DNA of 64,000 nt from VAZQ01 sp963835165 (GTDB taxonomy: Bacteria > Pseudomonadota > Alphaproteobacteria > Rhizobiales > Xanthobacteraceae). The stretch is from positions 1-64,000 of the forward strand of contig CAWIGD010000038.1 of assembly GCA_963835165.1 (NCBI GenBank), read 5' to 3'. Below the pieces are notes generated by a model. The model worked only from the letters and a program-made list of their open reading frames with translations, was not told where the DNA came from and did no database searches. The translations under genes and the position numbers were made by a program. Below, piece by piece: positions 1 to 9,243 of this stretch; positions within the stretch are counted from its first letter, which is position 1, and each line of letters opens with the position of its first letter.

Positions 1-39
1 GCTTGAACGGCAGGCTGGAAAAGGTCTATGACGCACCAT

Positions 40-63
40 AAGGGCGTTCACGCCCGTCTTCGC
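40..63 (+). repeat. 24-bp repeat copy A, upstream of mdh
   Basis: A 24-bp segment with a GGGCG-TTCA-CGCCC hairpin. The same segment with three mismatches recurs at 1128-1151, so the two copies flank mdh. Short palindromic intergenic repeats of this look are common in Bradyrhizobium-like genomes; no function is evident. Confidence 0.55.
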
Positions 64-111
64 AGTCATCTCGCCGGCCCTCCGCTGCTCCCACCCGAGG
101 TTTTTTTCCAT

Positions 112-1077
112 ATGGCGCGTCCCAAGATTGCTTTGATCGGTGCCGGCCAGATCGGCGGCACGCTCGCCCATCTCATTGGCCTCAAAGAGCTCGGTGACGT
201 CGTGCTGTTCGATGTCGCCGAAGGCATTCCGCAGGGCAAGGCGCTCGATCTGGTGCAGTCCTCGCCGGTCAACGGCTTCGATGCTCATTTGATCGGCACC
301 AATTCCTACGACGCGATCGACGGCGCCAATGTCTGCATCGTGACCGCGGGCGTGCCGCGCAAGCCCGGCATGAGCCGCGATGATCTGCTCGGCATCAACC
401 TCAAGGTGATGGAGCAGGTCGGCTCCGGCATCAAGAAATATGCGCCCGGCGCGTTCGTGATCTGCATCACCAATCCACTCGATGCCATGGTGTGGGCGCT
501 GCAGAAGGCCTGCGGCCTGCCCAAGCAAATGGTGGTGGGCATGGCGGGGGTGCTCGACAGCTCGCGCTTTCGGTTCTTCCTGGCCGACGAGTTCGACGTG
601 TCGGTCGAGGACGTGACCGCCTTCGTGCTCGGCGGCCACGGCGACAGCATGGTGCCGCTCGTGCGCTATTCCACCGTCGCGGGCATTCCGCTGCCTGACC
701 TCGTCAAGATGAAATGGACGACGCAGGCGCGCCTCGAGGAGATTGTCCAGCGTACGCGCGACGGCGGCGCCGAGATCGTCAACCTGCTCAAGAGCGGCTC
801 GGCGTTCTACGCGCCGGCGGCATCCGCCGTTGCCATGGCGGAGAGTTTTCTCAAGGACAAGAAACGCGTGATCCCCTGCGCCGCCTATCTCAACGGCGAA
901 TACGGGGTCAAGAACCTCTATGTCGGCGTGCCCACGGTGATCGGCGCGAAGGGCGTCGAGCGCATCGTCGAGATCCAGTTGAACGGCGCCGAACGCATCA
1001 TGTTCGAGAAGTCGGTCGAGGCGGTCTCGAGCCTGGTCGAAGCCTGCATGAAGATCGCGCCGAATCTCGGCAAATGA
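112..1077 (+). CDS. mdh: malate dehydrogenase
   Basis: NAD-dependent malate dehydrogenase of the LDH-like type, oxidising malate to oxaloacetate in the TCA cycle in the cytoplasm. The 321-aa protein has the Rossmann motif GAGQIG at residues 10-15, substrate arginines in GVPRKPGMSRDDL (Arg83, Arg89) and in SRFR near 152, and the catalytic histidine His176 in GGHGDSM. I chose the ATG at 112 because MARPKIALIGAGQIGG is the usual N-terminus and a GAGG lies 11 bases upstream; an in-frame ATG at 28 would only add residues encoded by the upstream repeat. It leads the mdh-sucC-sucD block. Confidence 0.97.
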   Translation: MARPKIALIGAGQIGGTLAHLIGLKELGDVVLFDVAEGIPQGKALDLVQSSPVNGFDAHLIGTNSYDAIDGANVCIVTAGVPRKPGMSRDDLLGINLKVMEQVGSGIKKYAPGAFVICITNPLDAMVWALQKACGLPKQMVVGMAGVLDSSRFRFFLADEFDVSVEDVTAFVLGGHGDSMVPLVRYSTVAGIPLPDLVKMKWTTQARLEEIVQRTRDGGAEIVNLLKSGSAFYAPAASAVAMAESFLKDKKRVIPCAAYLNGEYGVKNLYVGVPTVIGAKGVERIVEIQLNGAERIMFEKSVEAVSSLVEACMKIAPNLGK

Positions 1078-1127
1078 TGGCAAATGATGATGAGTTGCGT
1101 CCCGGGCACCGCGCAGCGTGAAGGCGC

Positions 1128-1151
1128 AAGGGCGTTGACGCCGGTCTTGGC
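1128..1151 (+). repeat. 24-bp repeat copy B, between mdh and sucC
   Basis: Second copy of the 24-bp palindromic segment at 40-63, with three C-to-G differences. It sits in the 126-bp gap between mdh and sucC and contains a short GGCG-TTGA-CGCC hairpin. Confidence 0.5.
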
Positions 1152-1203
1152 GCCCTGATGCGCTTCCCGCTGCACCGCATCGGGGACATGTGAGAGAGCA
1201 GCA

Positions 1204-2370
1204 ATGAACATCCACGAATATCAGGCCAAGGCGGTGCTGCGGGAGTTCGGCGTGCCGGTGCCGCGCGGCCAGGCCGCTTTCTCGGTCGAGGAGGCGGTCA
1301 AGGCAGCAAAGGATCTCGGCTCGCCGGTCGTGGTGGTCAAGGCGCAGATCCATGCCGGCGGGCGCGGCAAGGCCGGCGGCGTCAAGGTCGTGAAGTCGAC
1401 CGAGGACGTGCGCAAGGAGGCCGAGCGCCTGTTCGGCGCCGTCCTCGTGACCCATCAGACCGGCCCGCACGGCAAGCAGGTCAACCGCCTCTATATCGAG
1501 GAGGGCTCGGCCATCGACCGCGAGTTCTATCTCTCGGCGCTGGTCGACCGTGAGACCTCGCGTATCGCCTTCGTGGTGTCGACCGCGGGCGGCATGGACA
1601 TCGAAGAGGTTGCGCGCACCCATCCCGAGCAGATCATGACGTTCTCGGTCGATCCCGCCACCGGAATCATGCCCCATCACGGGCGGCTGGTGGCGCAGGC
1701 GCTCGGGCTGCGTGACGAACTGGCCAAGCAGGCCGCGACGATCGTCACCAAGCTCTACGCCGCCTTCGTCGCTAAGGACATGAGCCTGCTGGAGATCAAT
1801 CCGCTCGTCGTCACCAAGGGTAACGAGCTCGTCTGCCTCGACGCCAAGATCGGCTTCGACGACAACGCGCTCTACCGCCATCCCGACATCGTGGCCCTGC
1901 GCGACCTCAGCGAGGAGGATGAGAAGGAGATCGAGGCGTCGAAATACGACCTCAACTATGTCGCGCTCGACGGCGCCATCGGCTGCATGGTCAACGGCGC
2001 CGGGCTGGCGATGGCGACGATGGATATCATCCGGCTCTACGGCGAGGCGCCGGCCAATTTTCTCGACGTCGGCGGCAGCGCCAGCAAGGAGAAGGTCGCG
2101 GCCGCCTTCAAGATCATCACCGCCGATCCCAAGGTGAAGGGCATCCTGGTCAACATCTTCGGCGGCATCATGAAATGTGACGTCATCGCCGAGGGCGTGG
2201 TGGCGGCGGTCAAGGAGGTAGGTCTGCCGGTGCCGCTGGTGGTGCGGCTCGAAGGCACCAACGTGGAGCTCGGCAAGGAGATCATCGCCAAGTCAAACCT
2301 CAACGTCACCTCCGCCGACGATCTGGATGACGCCGCGCAGAAGATCGTCAAGGCGGTGAAGGGAAATTAG
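1204..2370 (+). CDS. sucC: succinyl-CoA synthetase beta subunit (ADP-forming)
   Basis: Beta subunit of succinyl-CoA ligase, which makes ATP from succinyl-CoA in the TCA cycle together with SucD. The 388-aa length and the start MNIHEYQAK are typical. The N-terminal ATP-grasp domain shows HAGGRGKAGGVKV near residues 51-63, and the C-terminal ligase domain shows the glycine-rich GGSASKEKV and NIFGGIMKCDVIAEG segments. It follows mdh after 126 bp and precedes sucD after 119 bp, the usual alphaproteobacterial order. Confidence 0.98.
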   Translation: MNIHEYQAKAVLREFGVPVPRGQAAFSVEEAVKAAKDLGSPVVVVKAQIHAGGRGKAGGVKVVKSTEDVRKEAERLFGAVLVTHQTGPHGKQVNRLYIEEGSAIDREFYLSALVDRETSRIAFVVSTAGGMDIEEVARTHPEQIMTFSVDPATGIMPHHGRLVAQALGLRDELAKQAATIVTKLYAAFVAKDMSLLEINPLVVTKGNELVCLDAKIGFDDNALYRHPDIVALRDLSEEDEKEIEASKYDLNYVALDGAIGCMVNGAGLAMATMDIIRLYGEAPANFLDVGGSASKEKVAAAFKIITADPKVKGILVNIFGGIMKCDVIAEGVVAAVKEVGLPVPLVVRLEGTNVELGKEIIAKSNLNVTSADDLDDAAQKIVKAVKGN

Positions 2371-2489
2371 GCTATGCCGGTCGGTCAAGCTCTGAGCATG
2401 GTTGGTGTCAGCATGATGATCATGCCAGGGTTGGTCAGTTGCACATTCGGACGACGTGTCGGCGCTGTTGGGGCACGGGACGCGCTGCC

Positions 2490-3374
<885 letters not shown>

Positions 3375-3375
3375 G

Positions 3376-3690
3376 CCCGAAGCGACGGCTGCGCTCCAAC
3401 ACCCCGGCGTCGGCGCTTTGCCCAAAAACTTGGCGCCGCTCCGCTTGTGTTTGGATCGCATTGTCCCGGCTCGCAGGGATCGTCATGTTGTTTTTGAGCT
3501 TCCCCCCGTGGCTTGCGCGGCTGACGCTGTTAAGGCGTCGGCGGCTTTGGTTGCCGCTGTTGCAGTTGGTGATCTCACCCCTGCGGAGGCTGGTGAACTC
3601 GGCAAGTTGATCGAAGCGTATGTTAGAGCTTTGGAAGCGACGGATTTTGCTGCGCGGCTGGAAAACTTAGAGCGAGCGAATAATCGATGA
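3376..3690 (+). pseudogene. DUF5681-type C-terminal remnant
   Basis: The reading frame LRLCLDRIVPARRDR, then a segment with AADAVKASAALVAAVA, LTPAEAGELGKLIEAYVRAL and a terminal glutamate/arginine-rich helix, matches from memory the C-terminal half of DUF5681 proteins, which are phage or terminase associated. The N-terminal half is absent; the frame simply runs in from within sucD. It overlaps the next small gene by four bases (ATGA), as an intact pair would. I read it as a truncated copy left at an insertion boundary immediately downstream of sucD. Confidence 0.65.
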
Positions 3691-3905
3691 GGCCAAACCA
3701 AGCCATGGATAGGCGACTCGCTGCGATTGAGGGAAAGGTGATTCCGTCAAAGACGCGCACAGTCGCAGTTTGGCGCGACGTGTACGGCGAGGATAAATCA
3801 GAGCAAATCATAGCCGAAATGCGCGCTGATGGCCGATTAACTGACCAGGATCGACTTCTCATCGTCTCCTGGCGACCGCCTGCGGGAGATGACGCAACAC
3901 CCTAA
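3687..3905 (+). CDS. small conserved protein, copy 1 (EDKSEQ family)
   Basis: A 72-aa protein of unknown function. Its second half, with GEDKSEQIIAEMRADGRLTD and DRLLIVSWRPP, is nearly identical to the protein at 10957-11163, so the window carries two paralogs. It starts inside the stop codon of the DUF5681 remnant (ATGA overlap), which suggests the two belonged to one prophage-like operon. No membrane segment or signal peptide is present. The conservation of two divergent nucleotide copies with the same peptide supports real coding. Confidence 0.6.
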   Translation: MRPNQAMDRRLAAIEGKVIPSKTRTVAVWRDVYGEDKSEQIIAEMRADGRLTDQDRLLIVSWRPPAGDDATP

Positions 3906-4321
3906 GCGCCGCCGGGACGTTCGATCTGCACATGGGTTTCTTCGGGGCTACAAAGTTTTTAGCGGCGCCTACCCTGATGCTGCACACCAACGACACCTAC
4001 GAATGTTCATCACGGTCAGGGGCGCCGGTTGCACTAACCGACCGGACATTCCAGGCGGTGGCTGCACGAACAGTGGCTTGCGATCGATGCCAGTTTTTCG
4101 CCTGCAGCACGCCACTTGACGAGAAAGCATCGAGCGGCCTGCCGCTGCAGCCGACCGACCTTCCTTCGCTTTTGACCGAACAAATAGCCCATTTACGTCC
4201 ATTTCTGATCTAGGCTTGCGGCTCGACAATAATCGCGCACCAAGCGACGGGATGCCGGCCAACCGGCCCGCCCGTCGAGCGGAACCGTGGTGGGGAAAGA
4301 CAAGGGGCGCTGAGCTCGGCG
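3906..4321. other. 415-bp stretch without a convincing gene
   Basis: Only short overlapping open frames with unconvincing composition are present on both strands. I see no clear promoter, terminator or repeat here. Confidence 0.5.
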
Positions 4322-5728
4322 ATGCAACCGACCAATCCGATCGCACGTCTGCCTGCCCTCTGGCGCGGCAAAGTGATTGCCCGCGCTCTGTTCTTCATCG
4401 TCGTCGCCGCGTTGCTCGCAGCGGTGGCTGCAGCCTTCGGCATCGCTCTCGATTACGGCTACCTGCACGCGTCGATTTTGACGGGTTCTCCCGGAGGACA
4501 GTACCACGTGCTGGCCATGCGCCTCTCCGAGCGGGCCAGACGCGAGCACGGCACCCTCATGGTGATATCGACCGCAGGCTCGATTGAAAACGTGAGCCGG
4601 CTTGCCTCCAATTCGGGCCGCTGCAGCGATATGTTCGCCCTCATCCAGGACGGCACGCCGGTGCCGAGCGAGGCGAGGCTCGAGCTCCTTGGCCGGCTCC
4701 CGACGCCGGAGTCCCTGCTGGTGCTTGGCCGAGCCGGCCGTGCCTTTCACGCCCTTCCCGATTTTCGCGGGACCTCCATCGGGATCGGCCCGCAAGGCTC
4801 CGGCACCGCGTATCTCATGCAGCAGCTCTTGGAGGACACCGACCTGCGGGAGCTGGATATCCATCTGTTCCACCACGAGCTAACCGAACAGGCCAAGCTC
4901 GTGGCAGAGGGCAAGCTCGATCTCGCAGCCTTCGTGATGCAAGACGACGCGGAATTCCTTTACACCATCATTCGCCAGTACAACCTAGATATCGTGGCGC
5001 CCCAGGTCCTCCAGGGCTTGATCGCACGCTACCCATGGCTCAGTCTCGGCCATATCCCGGCCGGCCGTTACGACCTGGTCCGCCCAATCCCCGCCACGGA
5101 CAAGCAGGTCGTGCGCCTGCGAACGCTTCTGATCGCCAGCCCGTGCGCCCAGCGCGCCGACCGGATCGCGCTCCTGATGTTGACCGCGGCAGAGTTGCCC
5201 AACTTCGTCCGCGACAATCCGCCGAGCTCCACGGCTCCTCCAACGGTGCTGCCGCTCGCTCGCGAAGCGCGTCAATTCTTTCTTGCCGGCGAGCCCGAGC
5301 TGGCCGATCGATACTTCCCGTGGCTCGTTAATATCATGTCGCCGGCCTATTGGGTCTACCTGGTCATGGCCGTAACGATCCTCTTCAACATGATGAGGGG
5401 ATACAGCAAATTCCGCCTTTGGCGGATCGACGCGGCCCGCGAAAAGATCGAGACGGCGCTCAAGCAGCTGGTCGATCCCGCATTCACCCACGCACAAATG
5501 CGCGCAATGCCCGGAGAGCAGGTGATGGCCGCGCCGGAACGACGCGCCGCCGCCCAGACCCTCGTGGATCAGCTGCAGGCACTGCGCGCCCGTTGCCAGC
5601 GCCAGACGAACTCCTTCGTCACCCCCATGGGCGACGAAATGTACTACCGCTACCAGCAAGCTCTCATCGACGAGGCGGCAACGACCCTCGCCGCGCTGCT
5701 CCAGCGAGTCCGCCATCCGCACCCGTGA
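4322..5728 (+). CDS. TAXI-family TRAP solute-binding protein, membrane anchored
   Basis: A 468-aa extracytoplasmic binding protein of the TAXI family, which serves TRAP transporters. It has an N-terminal membrane anchor (about residues 20-45), the family segment GSPGGQYHVLA near 58-68, STAGSIENVSRLASNSG near 84-100, GIGPQGSGTAYL near 157-168, and a second membrane helix near 338-358 (AYWVYLVMAVTILFNMM) followed by a cytoplasmic tail of about 110 residues rich in helix. No TRAP permease gene is adjacent, so its partner is elsewhere or it acts as a sensor or scaffold. The two-helix topology with a long C-terminal tail is a recognised variant. It lies alone in the island between sucD and sucA. 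Confidence 0.85.
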   Translation: MQPTNPIARLPALWRGKVIARALFFIVVAALLAAVAAAFGIALDYGYLHASILTGSPGGQYHVLAMRLSERARREHGTLMVISTAGSIENVSRLASNSGRCSDMFALIQDGTPVPSEARLELLGRLPTPESLLVLGRAGRAFHALPDFRGTSIGIGPQGSGTAYLMQQLLEDTDLRELDIHLFHHELTEQAKLVAEGKLDLAAFVMQDDAEFLYTIIRQYNLDIVAPQVLQGLIARYPWLSLGHIPAGRYDLVRPIPATDKQVVRLRTLLIASPCAQRADRIALLMLTAAELPNFVRDNPPSSTAPPTVLPLAREARQFFLAGEPELADRYFPWLVNIMSPAYWVYLVMAVTILFNMMRGYSKFRLWRIDAAREKIETALKQLVDPAFTHAQMRAMPGEQVMAAPERRAAAQTLVDQLQALRARCQRQTNSFVTPMGDEMYYRYQQALIDEAATTLAALLQRVRHPHP

Positions 5729-5865
5729 GCAGGCGGGATGCTGTCGGTGTCCGGCTACTTACCCGCACCGGCATCGATGGGCCAAACGCTTCCACTGATC
5801 GCCACAGCAGCGCTGCGCGTGAAGTCCTGTGGCGAAGCCGTGCGATGCGATGAAAATGTTCGTCG

Positions 5866-6075
5866 TTATTTAATTGAGTTTGCTGCGCGCGGCACCGCAG
5901 AGCGAGCCATCTCGTACCGGTACATGACGTCGCAAGCCTGGTGGTCACCCGTGCTACACATCCAAACGGCCTCCTGATAACTGAGAGACCAAATCCGCGA
6001 ACGAGCGCTGTGAGGGTAAGCGAAAGGGAATAGAAAGATTGCCGACACGACGGCAAATTTTAATCCTTTGACCAT
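5866..6075 (-). CDS. small putative secreted protein
   Basis: A 69-aa protein I do not recognise. It begins MVKGLKFAVVSAIFLFPFAY, a plausible signal peptide ending near AHSA-like residues, and the mature part contains two cysteines. A strong ribosome-binding site (AAGGGGAG) lies about eight bases before the ATG on the minus strand, which is the main reason to believe it is real. It sits between the TAXI gene and the porin gene in relatively A+T-rich DNA. Confidence 0.5.
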   Translation of the reverse strand: MVKGLKFAVVSAIFLFPFAYPHSARSRIWSLSYQEAVWMCSTGDHQACDVMYRYEMARSAVPRAANSIK

Positions 6076-6391
6076 AAGTGTGACTCCCCTTCAGGTGACT
6101 AATATTGGCTCATCGCGTCACCACGAATGTGAAGGACGTCACACATCATGCGAACTATTTATCGGACATAACAGAGACATGTCGCGTCGGGCGCGCTTGC
6201 CTACCCGCGCAGTTGGTCGAGTGGCCCGAAGAGATCGAGCGACAGTGGTACGAGCACTCTCTGTTGAATCTACTGATAAGCGAGACCGGTCGCTGCCTGT
6301 CGCCGGCTTCAAAGGCACGACCCCAAACCTCTCCAGCACGATCCGCACCAGTAATGGATCTCGCTGCCGGCGTAGCCGCAGCCTGGAGATT
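6076..6391. other. 316-bp stretch without a gene, downstream of porin
   Basis: Lies between the porin stop codon and the start of the small secreted protein. I see no convincing coding sequence or terminator hairpin in it. Confidence 0.4.
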
Positions 6392-7906
6392 TCAGAAGCG
6401 GAAGCGCAAGCCAACTGTGGGATCAATGTTATTGATCTGAAGGTAGCCGTTGGCCAATCCGCCGTTCACTTGTGTGAACATCAGTCCGAAATAAACATCC
6501 CACTTCGGTGCAAACCGCCAATCGACAGCCGCCGAAATCCCGTCGAACGTCCCGGCGCATTGTGACCGCGATCTGTCGGAGCAGGGCGCAGGCCCGCCGG
6601 TGGCGGTACCGAAGAAGGAGTTCTGGATATAATGGTAGTAGCCGGTCATCACATCCAGGTCGTCGGTGACTGCGTACTTTGCGCCGGCCCACATAACTTG
6701 CAAGATCTTGTTGCCGAGACCGTTCACGCCGAACGCCGTATTGTTAATGTCGGTGTTGTTGATCGCGGTACAGCCGTCGCAAATGAAGTTCCCCGCAATG
6801 CCGGTAAACGCGATTTGCGGATCGCGGGGCGCCATAAATTGAATCCATTCGTAACCGGCGTACAGTTTCAGCGGTCCGGTCGCGTATTTGGCAAGCAGCA
6901 TCACGCTTGTATTGTCGGAAATAGTTGCGGTGAGCGTTTGCGGCAAAAACGGTGGTATTGGTATCCCTGCGGGGCTGTTGCTTCCCGGGCCAAGTGACAG
7001 GGAAACGGCGTCTCTCACGTAGCTGTAGATCGCGTCGACCGACAGCACGTCTTTACCAATAGTGGGAATATCGGCGCCGGCTTGGAACTGATACGCGCCG
7101 TTCGAGGCGTTGTTCTGCCCGTAACCACCGAACTGCCAGAGCGCTGCCACGCGGAACTGGCCGATATCGAGACGATATTTCAGGGACGTCGAATATCTGC
7201 AGACTTCGGTATTGCCGACGCCGCAGGTTATTCCCGAAAAACCGATCGGCGAGAAAGCATACGAAGCGCCCATCGGATCGTACGCGATAACGCCGTCCAA
7301 TGTCAGCGAGTTCTGCCGAAAAACCGTCAGGGTGCCATAATTCGACGAACTGAACCCAGCATAGCCTACACCATTAAACCACTGGCCTGCACGGCTCGAA
7401 TCGGCGTGCGCGGTTTGCTGGTCCAATGGGACGCCGGCGCTCGCGTACACTGAATGTGGACCGTTGGCGAGTCTCAACGAGTACGGATCGAAACCGGCGT
7501 CCAACGCAAATACGAAAGAAAAGCCGCCGCCGATTGGTTCAGTGCCTTTGATTCCAATACTCGACTGGCTCATCGCGTTGGGCGCGACACTCCATATCGC
7601 CGACCTGTTCTGTTTCTGAATGTAATATGAGGCGCCAGGGACCGACCGTGGGTCAAAGGGGGCGCCATGGCTCTGCCAACCGACCCCCGTGTCAATTGCA
7701 CCGTAGATCGTGATGCCCCTCCACGTGAGCTGGCACTTCGTGGCGATAAAGTCCCAGAAATTCGGGCATGCAACCGGCTCAGCCAAGGATGCCGCTTTGC
7801 CCCACGCAGCCTCGGTCGGCATGACGTCGGCGGCCCACGCATCCAGCGTGCATGCAACGCCAACAGCCGCGATAATCATGCCTCTAAAAATACCGGGTCT
7901 TTTCAT
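6392..7906 (-). CDS. Gram-negative porin
   Basis: A 504-aa outer-membrane porin of the general (Burkholderia/Neisseria-like) trimeric type. It has a signal peptide ending at AWAAD near residue 25, the first-strand signature ITIYGAIDTGVGWQSHG, repeated amphipathic strands with aromatic girdles, and the terminal phenylalanine of outer-membrane barrels (GLRFRF). I chose the ATG at 7906 (MKRPGIFRGM) over the longer open frame because it gives the signal peptide and has a G-rich ribosome site just upstream. It is monocistronic, within the island, and probably passes small hydrophilic solutes. Confidence 0.85.
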   Translation of the reverse strand: MKRPGIFRGMIIAAVGVACTLDAWAADVMPTEAAWGKAASLAEPVACPNFWDFIATKCQLTWRGITIYGAIDTGVGWQSHGAPFDPRSVPGASYYIQKQNRSAIWSVAPNAMSQSSIGIKGTEPIGGGFSFVFALDAGFDPYSLRLANGPHSVYASAGVPLDQQTAHADSSRAGQWFNGVGYAGFSSSNYGTLTVFRQNSLTLDGVIAYDPMGASYAFSPIGFSGITCGVGNTEVCRYSTSLKYRLDIGQFRVAALWQFGGYGQNNASNGAYQFQAGADIPTIGKDVLSVDAIYSYVRDAVSLSLGPGSNSPAGIPIPPFLPQTLTATISDNTSVMLLAKYATGPLKLYAGYEWIQFMAPRDPQIAFTGIAGNFICDGCTAINNTDINNTAFGVNGLGNKILQVMWAGAKYAVTDDLDVMTGYYHYIQNSFFGTATGGPAPCSDRSRSQCAGTFDGISAAVDWRFAPKWDVYFGLMFTQVNGGLANGYLQINNIDPTVGLRFRF

Positions 7907-8368
7907 GCGTGAGCCCCCCGCGCACGCGTGCGGCCGAACAGTTCGCACAATGGGTCGATGACGGCAGACAAATAAGGCGTGTTCACCACCGTAGCCGGCC
8001 GTTTCGCAAAAACTTTTTGCAAGTGGCGTCCGCGCCACATTCACTTTATGCTCCTCGTCGAGCGTCGGCGCGTAAGACGTCACCACGCACGGGAACGCCC
8101 CCATTTTGAGGCCGTTCGGCCAGTTGCAAAATCCGGCACCATAATCGAAGTAAGGTGTTCTTCGGCCGGCATTGTCTCCCGTGACGCAGCGCAGCCTTTC
8201 GGCCGTGGGGTGACGTAGTCCTTGCTGTGCCGCACAAGGGTCTGCCATACCGCCGCGAATCTGGGGTTGCGCGATAATCGCGCGACCCGCGGGTAAACGC
8301 TTAAAATAGGGCTCGTCGCTTCGGTTGATTGATTTTATCGAGAGAACCGCGACCGCAAGCCGTAATAG
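7907..8368. other. 460-bp region upstream of the porin gene
   Basis: Carries the porin 5' region and no convincing gene. The only structure I noted is the A/T-rich palindrome at 8006-8020. Confidence 0.45.
8006..8020. promoter_or_regulatory. A/T-rich palindrome upstream of porin
   Basis: GCAAAAA-C-TTTTTGC is a perfect inverted repeat with seven-base arms, about 100 bp before the porin start codon. It could be an operator, but nothing beyond its symmetry and position supports that. Confidence 0.25.
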
Positions 8369-8713
8369 GCTGTTCCGGGACCCGACGTGATCAACAGGCC
8401 GCCCGGTGAACTCATTATCACGCTTGCGATCCGGCACGAGCTGCCGGCGATCTACCCTGAACGCCTTTACGTCTCTGCGGGCGGTCTAATTTCGTATGGC
8501 GTCGGCTACGTCGATCAGTACCGACGGGCCGCCGGTTACGTCGATCGAATTCTCAAGGGCGAGAAGGCAGCCGAGCTTCCGGTACAGGCACCGACCAGGT
8601 ACGAGCTGCTAATCAATCTGAAAGTCGCCAAGTCGCTCGGGCTCGCGCCCCCCGCCGGATTGGTTGCTATCCGACGAGGTGATCGACTTCGCGAGACGGA
8701 GAGGCGACGATGA
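8369..8713 (+). pseudogene. C-terminal remnant of ABC transporter substrate-binding protein
   Basis: The translation contains ITLAIRHELPAIYPERLYVS, AGGLISYG, YRRAAGYVDRILKGEKAAEL, PTRYELLINLKVAKSLGL, which is the C-terminal third of the ABC_sub_bind family common in Bradyrhizobium. A TAG stop lies just upstream in frame, so the N-terminal two thirds are missing. Near 8660 the expected frame shifts at a run of six C: the alternative frame continues DWLLSDEVID, matching the usual end of these proteins. The truncation and frameshift make a functional product unlikely. Confidence 0.75.
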
Positions 8714-8790
8714 AATTTCCGCGTCGAAAATTCTTGCGTCTGGCAGGGAGTGCTGCGGCGCGCGGACGCAGCAGCCGGCGATGCCGGTAA
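8710..8790 (+). pseudogene. N-terminal fragment of a TTT-type solute-binding protein
   Basis: Starts MKFPRRKFLRLAGSAAA, the twin-arginine signal typical of TctC/Bug binding proteins, but stops after 26 residues. Its ATG overlaps the end of the preceding remnant as ATGA. It looks like two binding-protein fragments joined by deletion. Confidence 0.55.
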
Positions 8791-8812
8791 GTCGGAGACG
8801 AACGAGGTCCTA

Positions 8813-9166
8813 ATGGAAAAGGGTTTTGCGGAACGCTTTGCCAAAGAGTGGGTCGCTGCATGGAATTCCCATGACCTCGAACGCATTCTTTCGCATTACG
8901 AGGACGACTTTGAAATGTCGTCCCCTATCATCACGGCGTTGGTCGGGGAGCCTTCCGGAAGGCTTCGGGGCAAAACGGCAGTCGGCGCATATTGGGCCAA
9001 GGCGCTTCAATTCATACCGAACCTTAGATTCGAGCTGCTCACTGCGTTGGCTGGCGTAAACAGCATCACCATCTATTATAGCGGTCACAGAGGGCTAGCC
9101 GCCGAGGTGCTGCACTTCGGCCCGAGTGGCAAGGTGAGAGAAGCCTTCGCGCACTATGCAGAATAG
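8813..9166 (+). CDS. SnoaL-like / NTF2-fold protein
   Basis: A 117-aa protein with the look of the nuclear-transport-factor-2 superfamily: FAKEWVAAWNSHDLERILSH followed by YEDDFEMSSP, and a central GKTAVGAYW motif, as in SnoaL-like polyketide cyclase and ester-hydrolysis relatives. These are small cone-shaped barrels binding a hydrophobic ligand; the reaction cannot be inferred. I preferred the ATG at 8813, where the family usually starts, over an earlier in-frame ATG at 8750 that reads through the preceding remnant. Confidence 0.75.
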   Translation: MEKGFAERFAKEWVAAWNSHDLERILSHYEDDFEMSSPIITALVGEPSGRLRGKTAVGAYWAKALQFIPNLRFELLTALAGVNSITIYYSGHRGLAAEVLHFGPSGKVREAFAHYAE

Positions 9167-9243
9167 TCTCGGGAAACGCGGCTGACGGGCGTCTGGTTAC
9201 GGTGTGGAGGGTCTCCGACAGGGACTTGTGAGGGCGATAGCCG

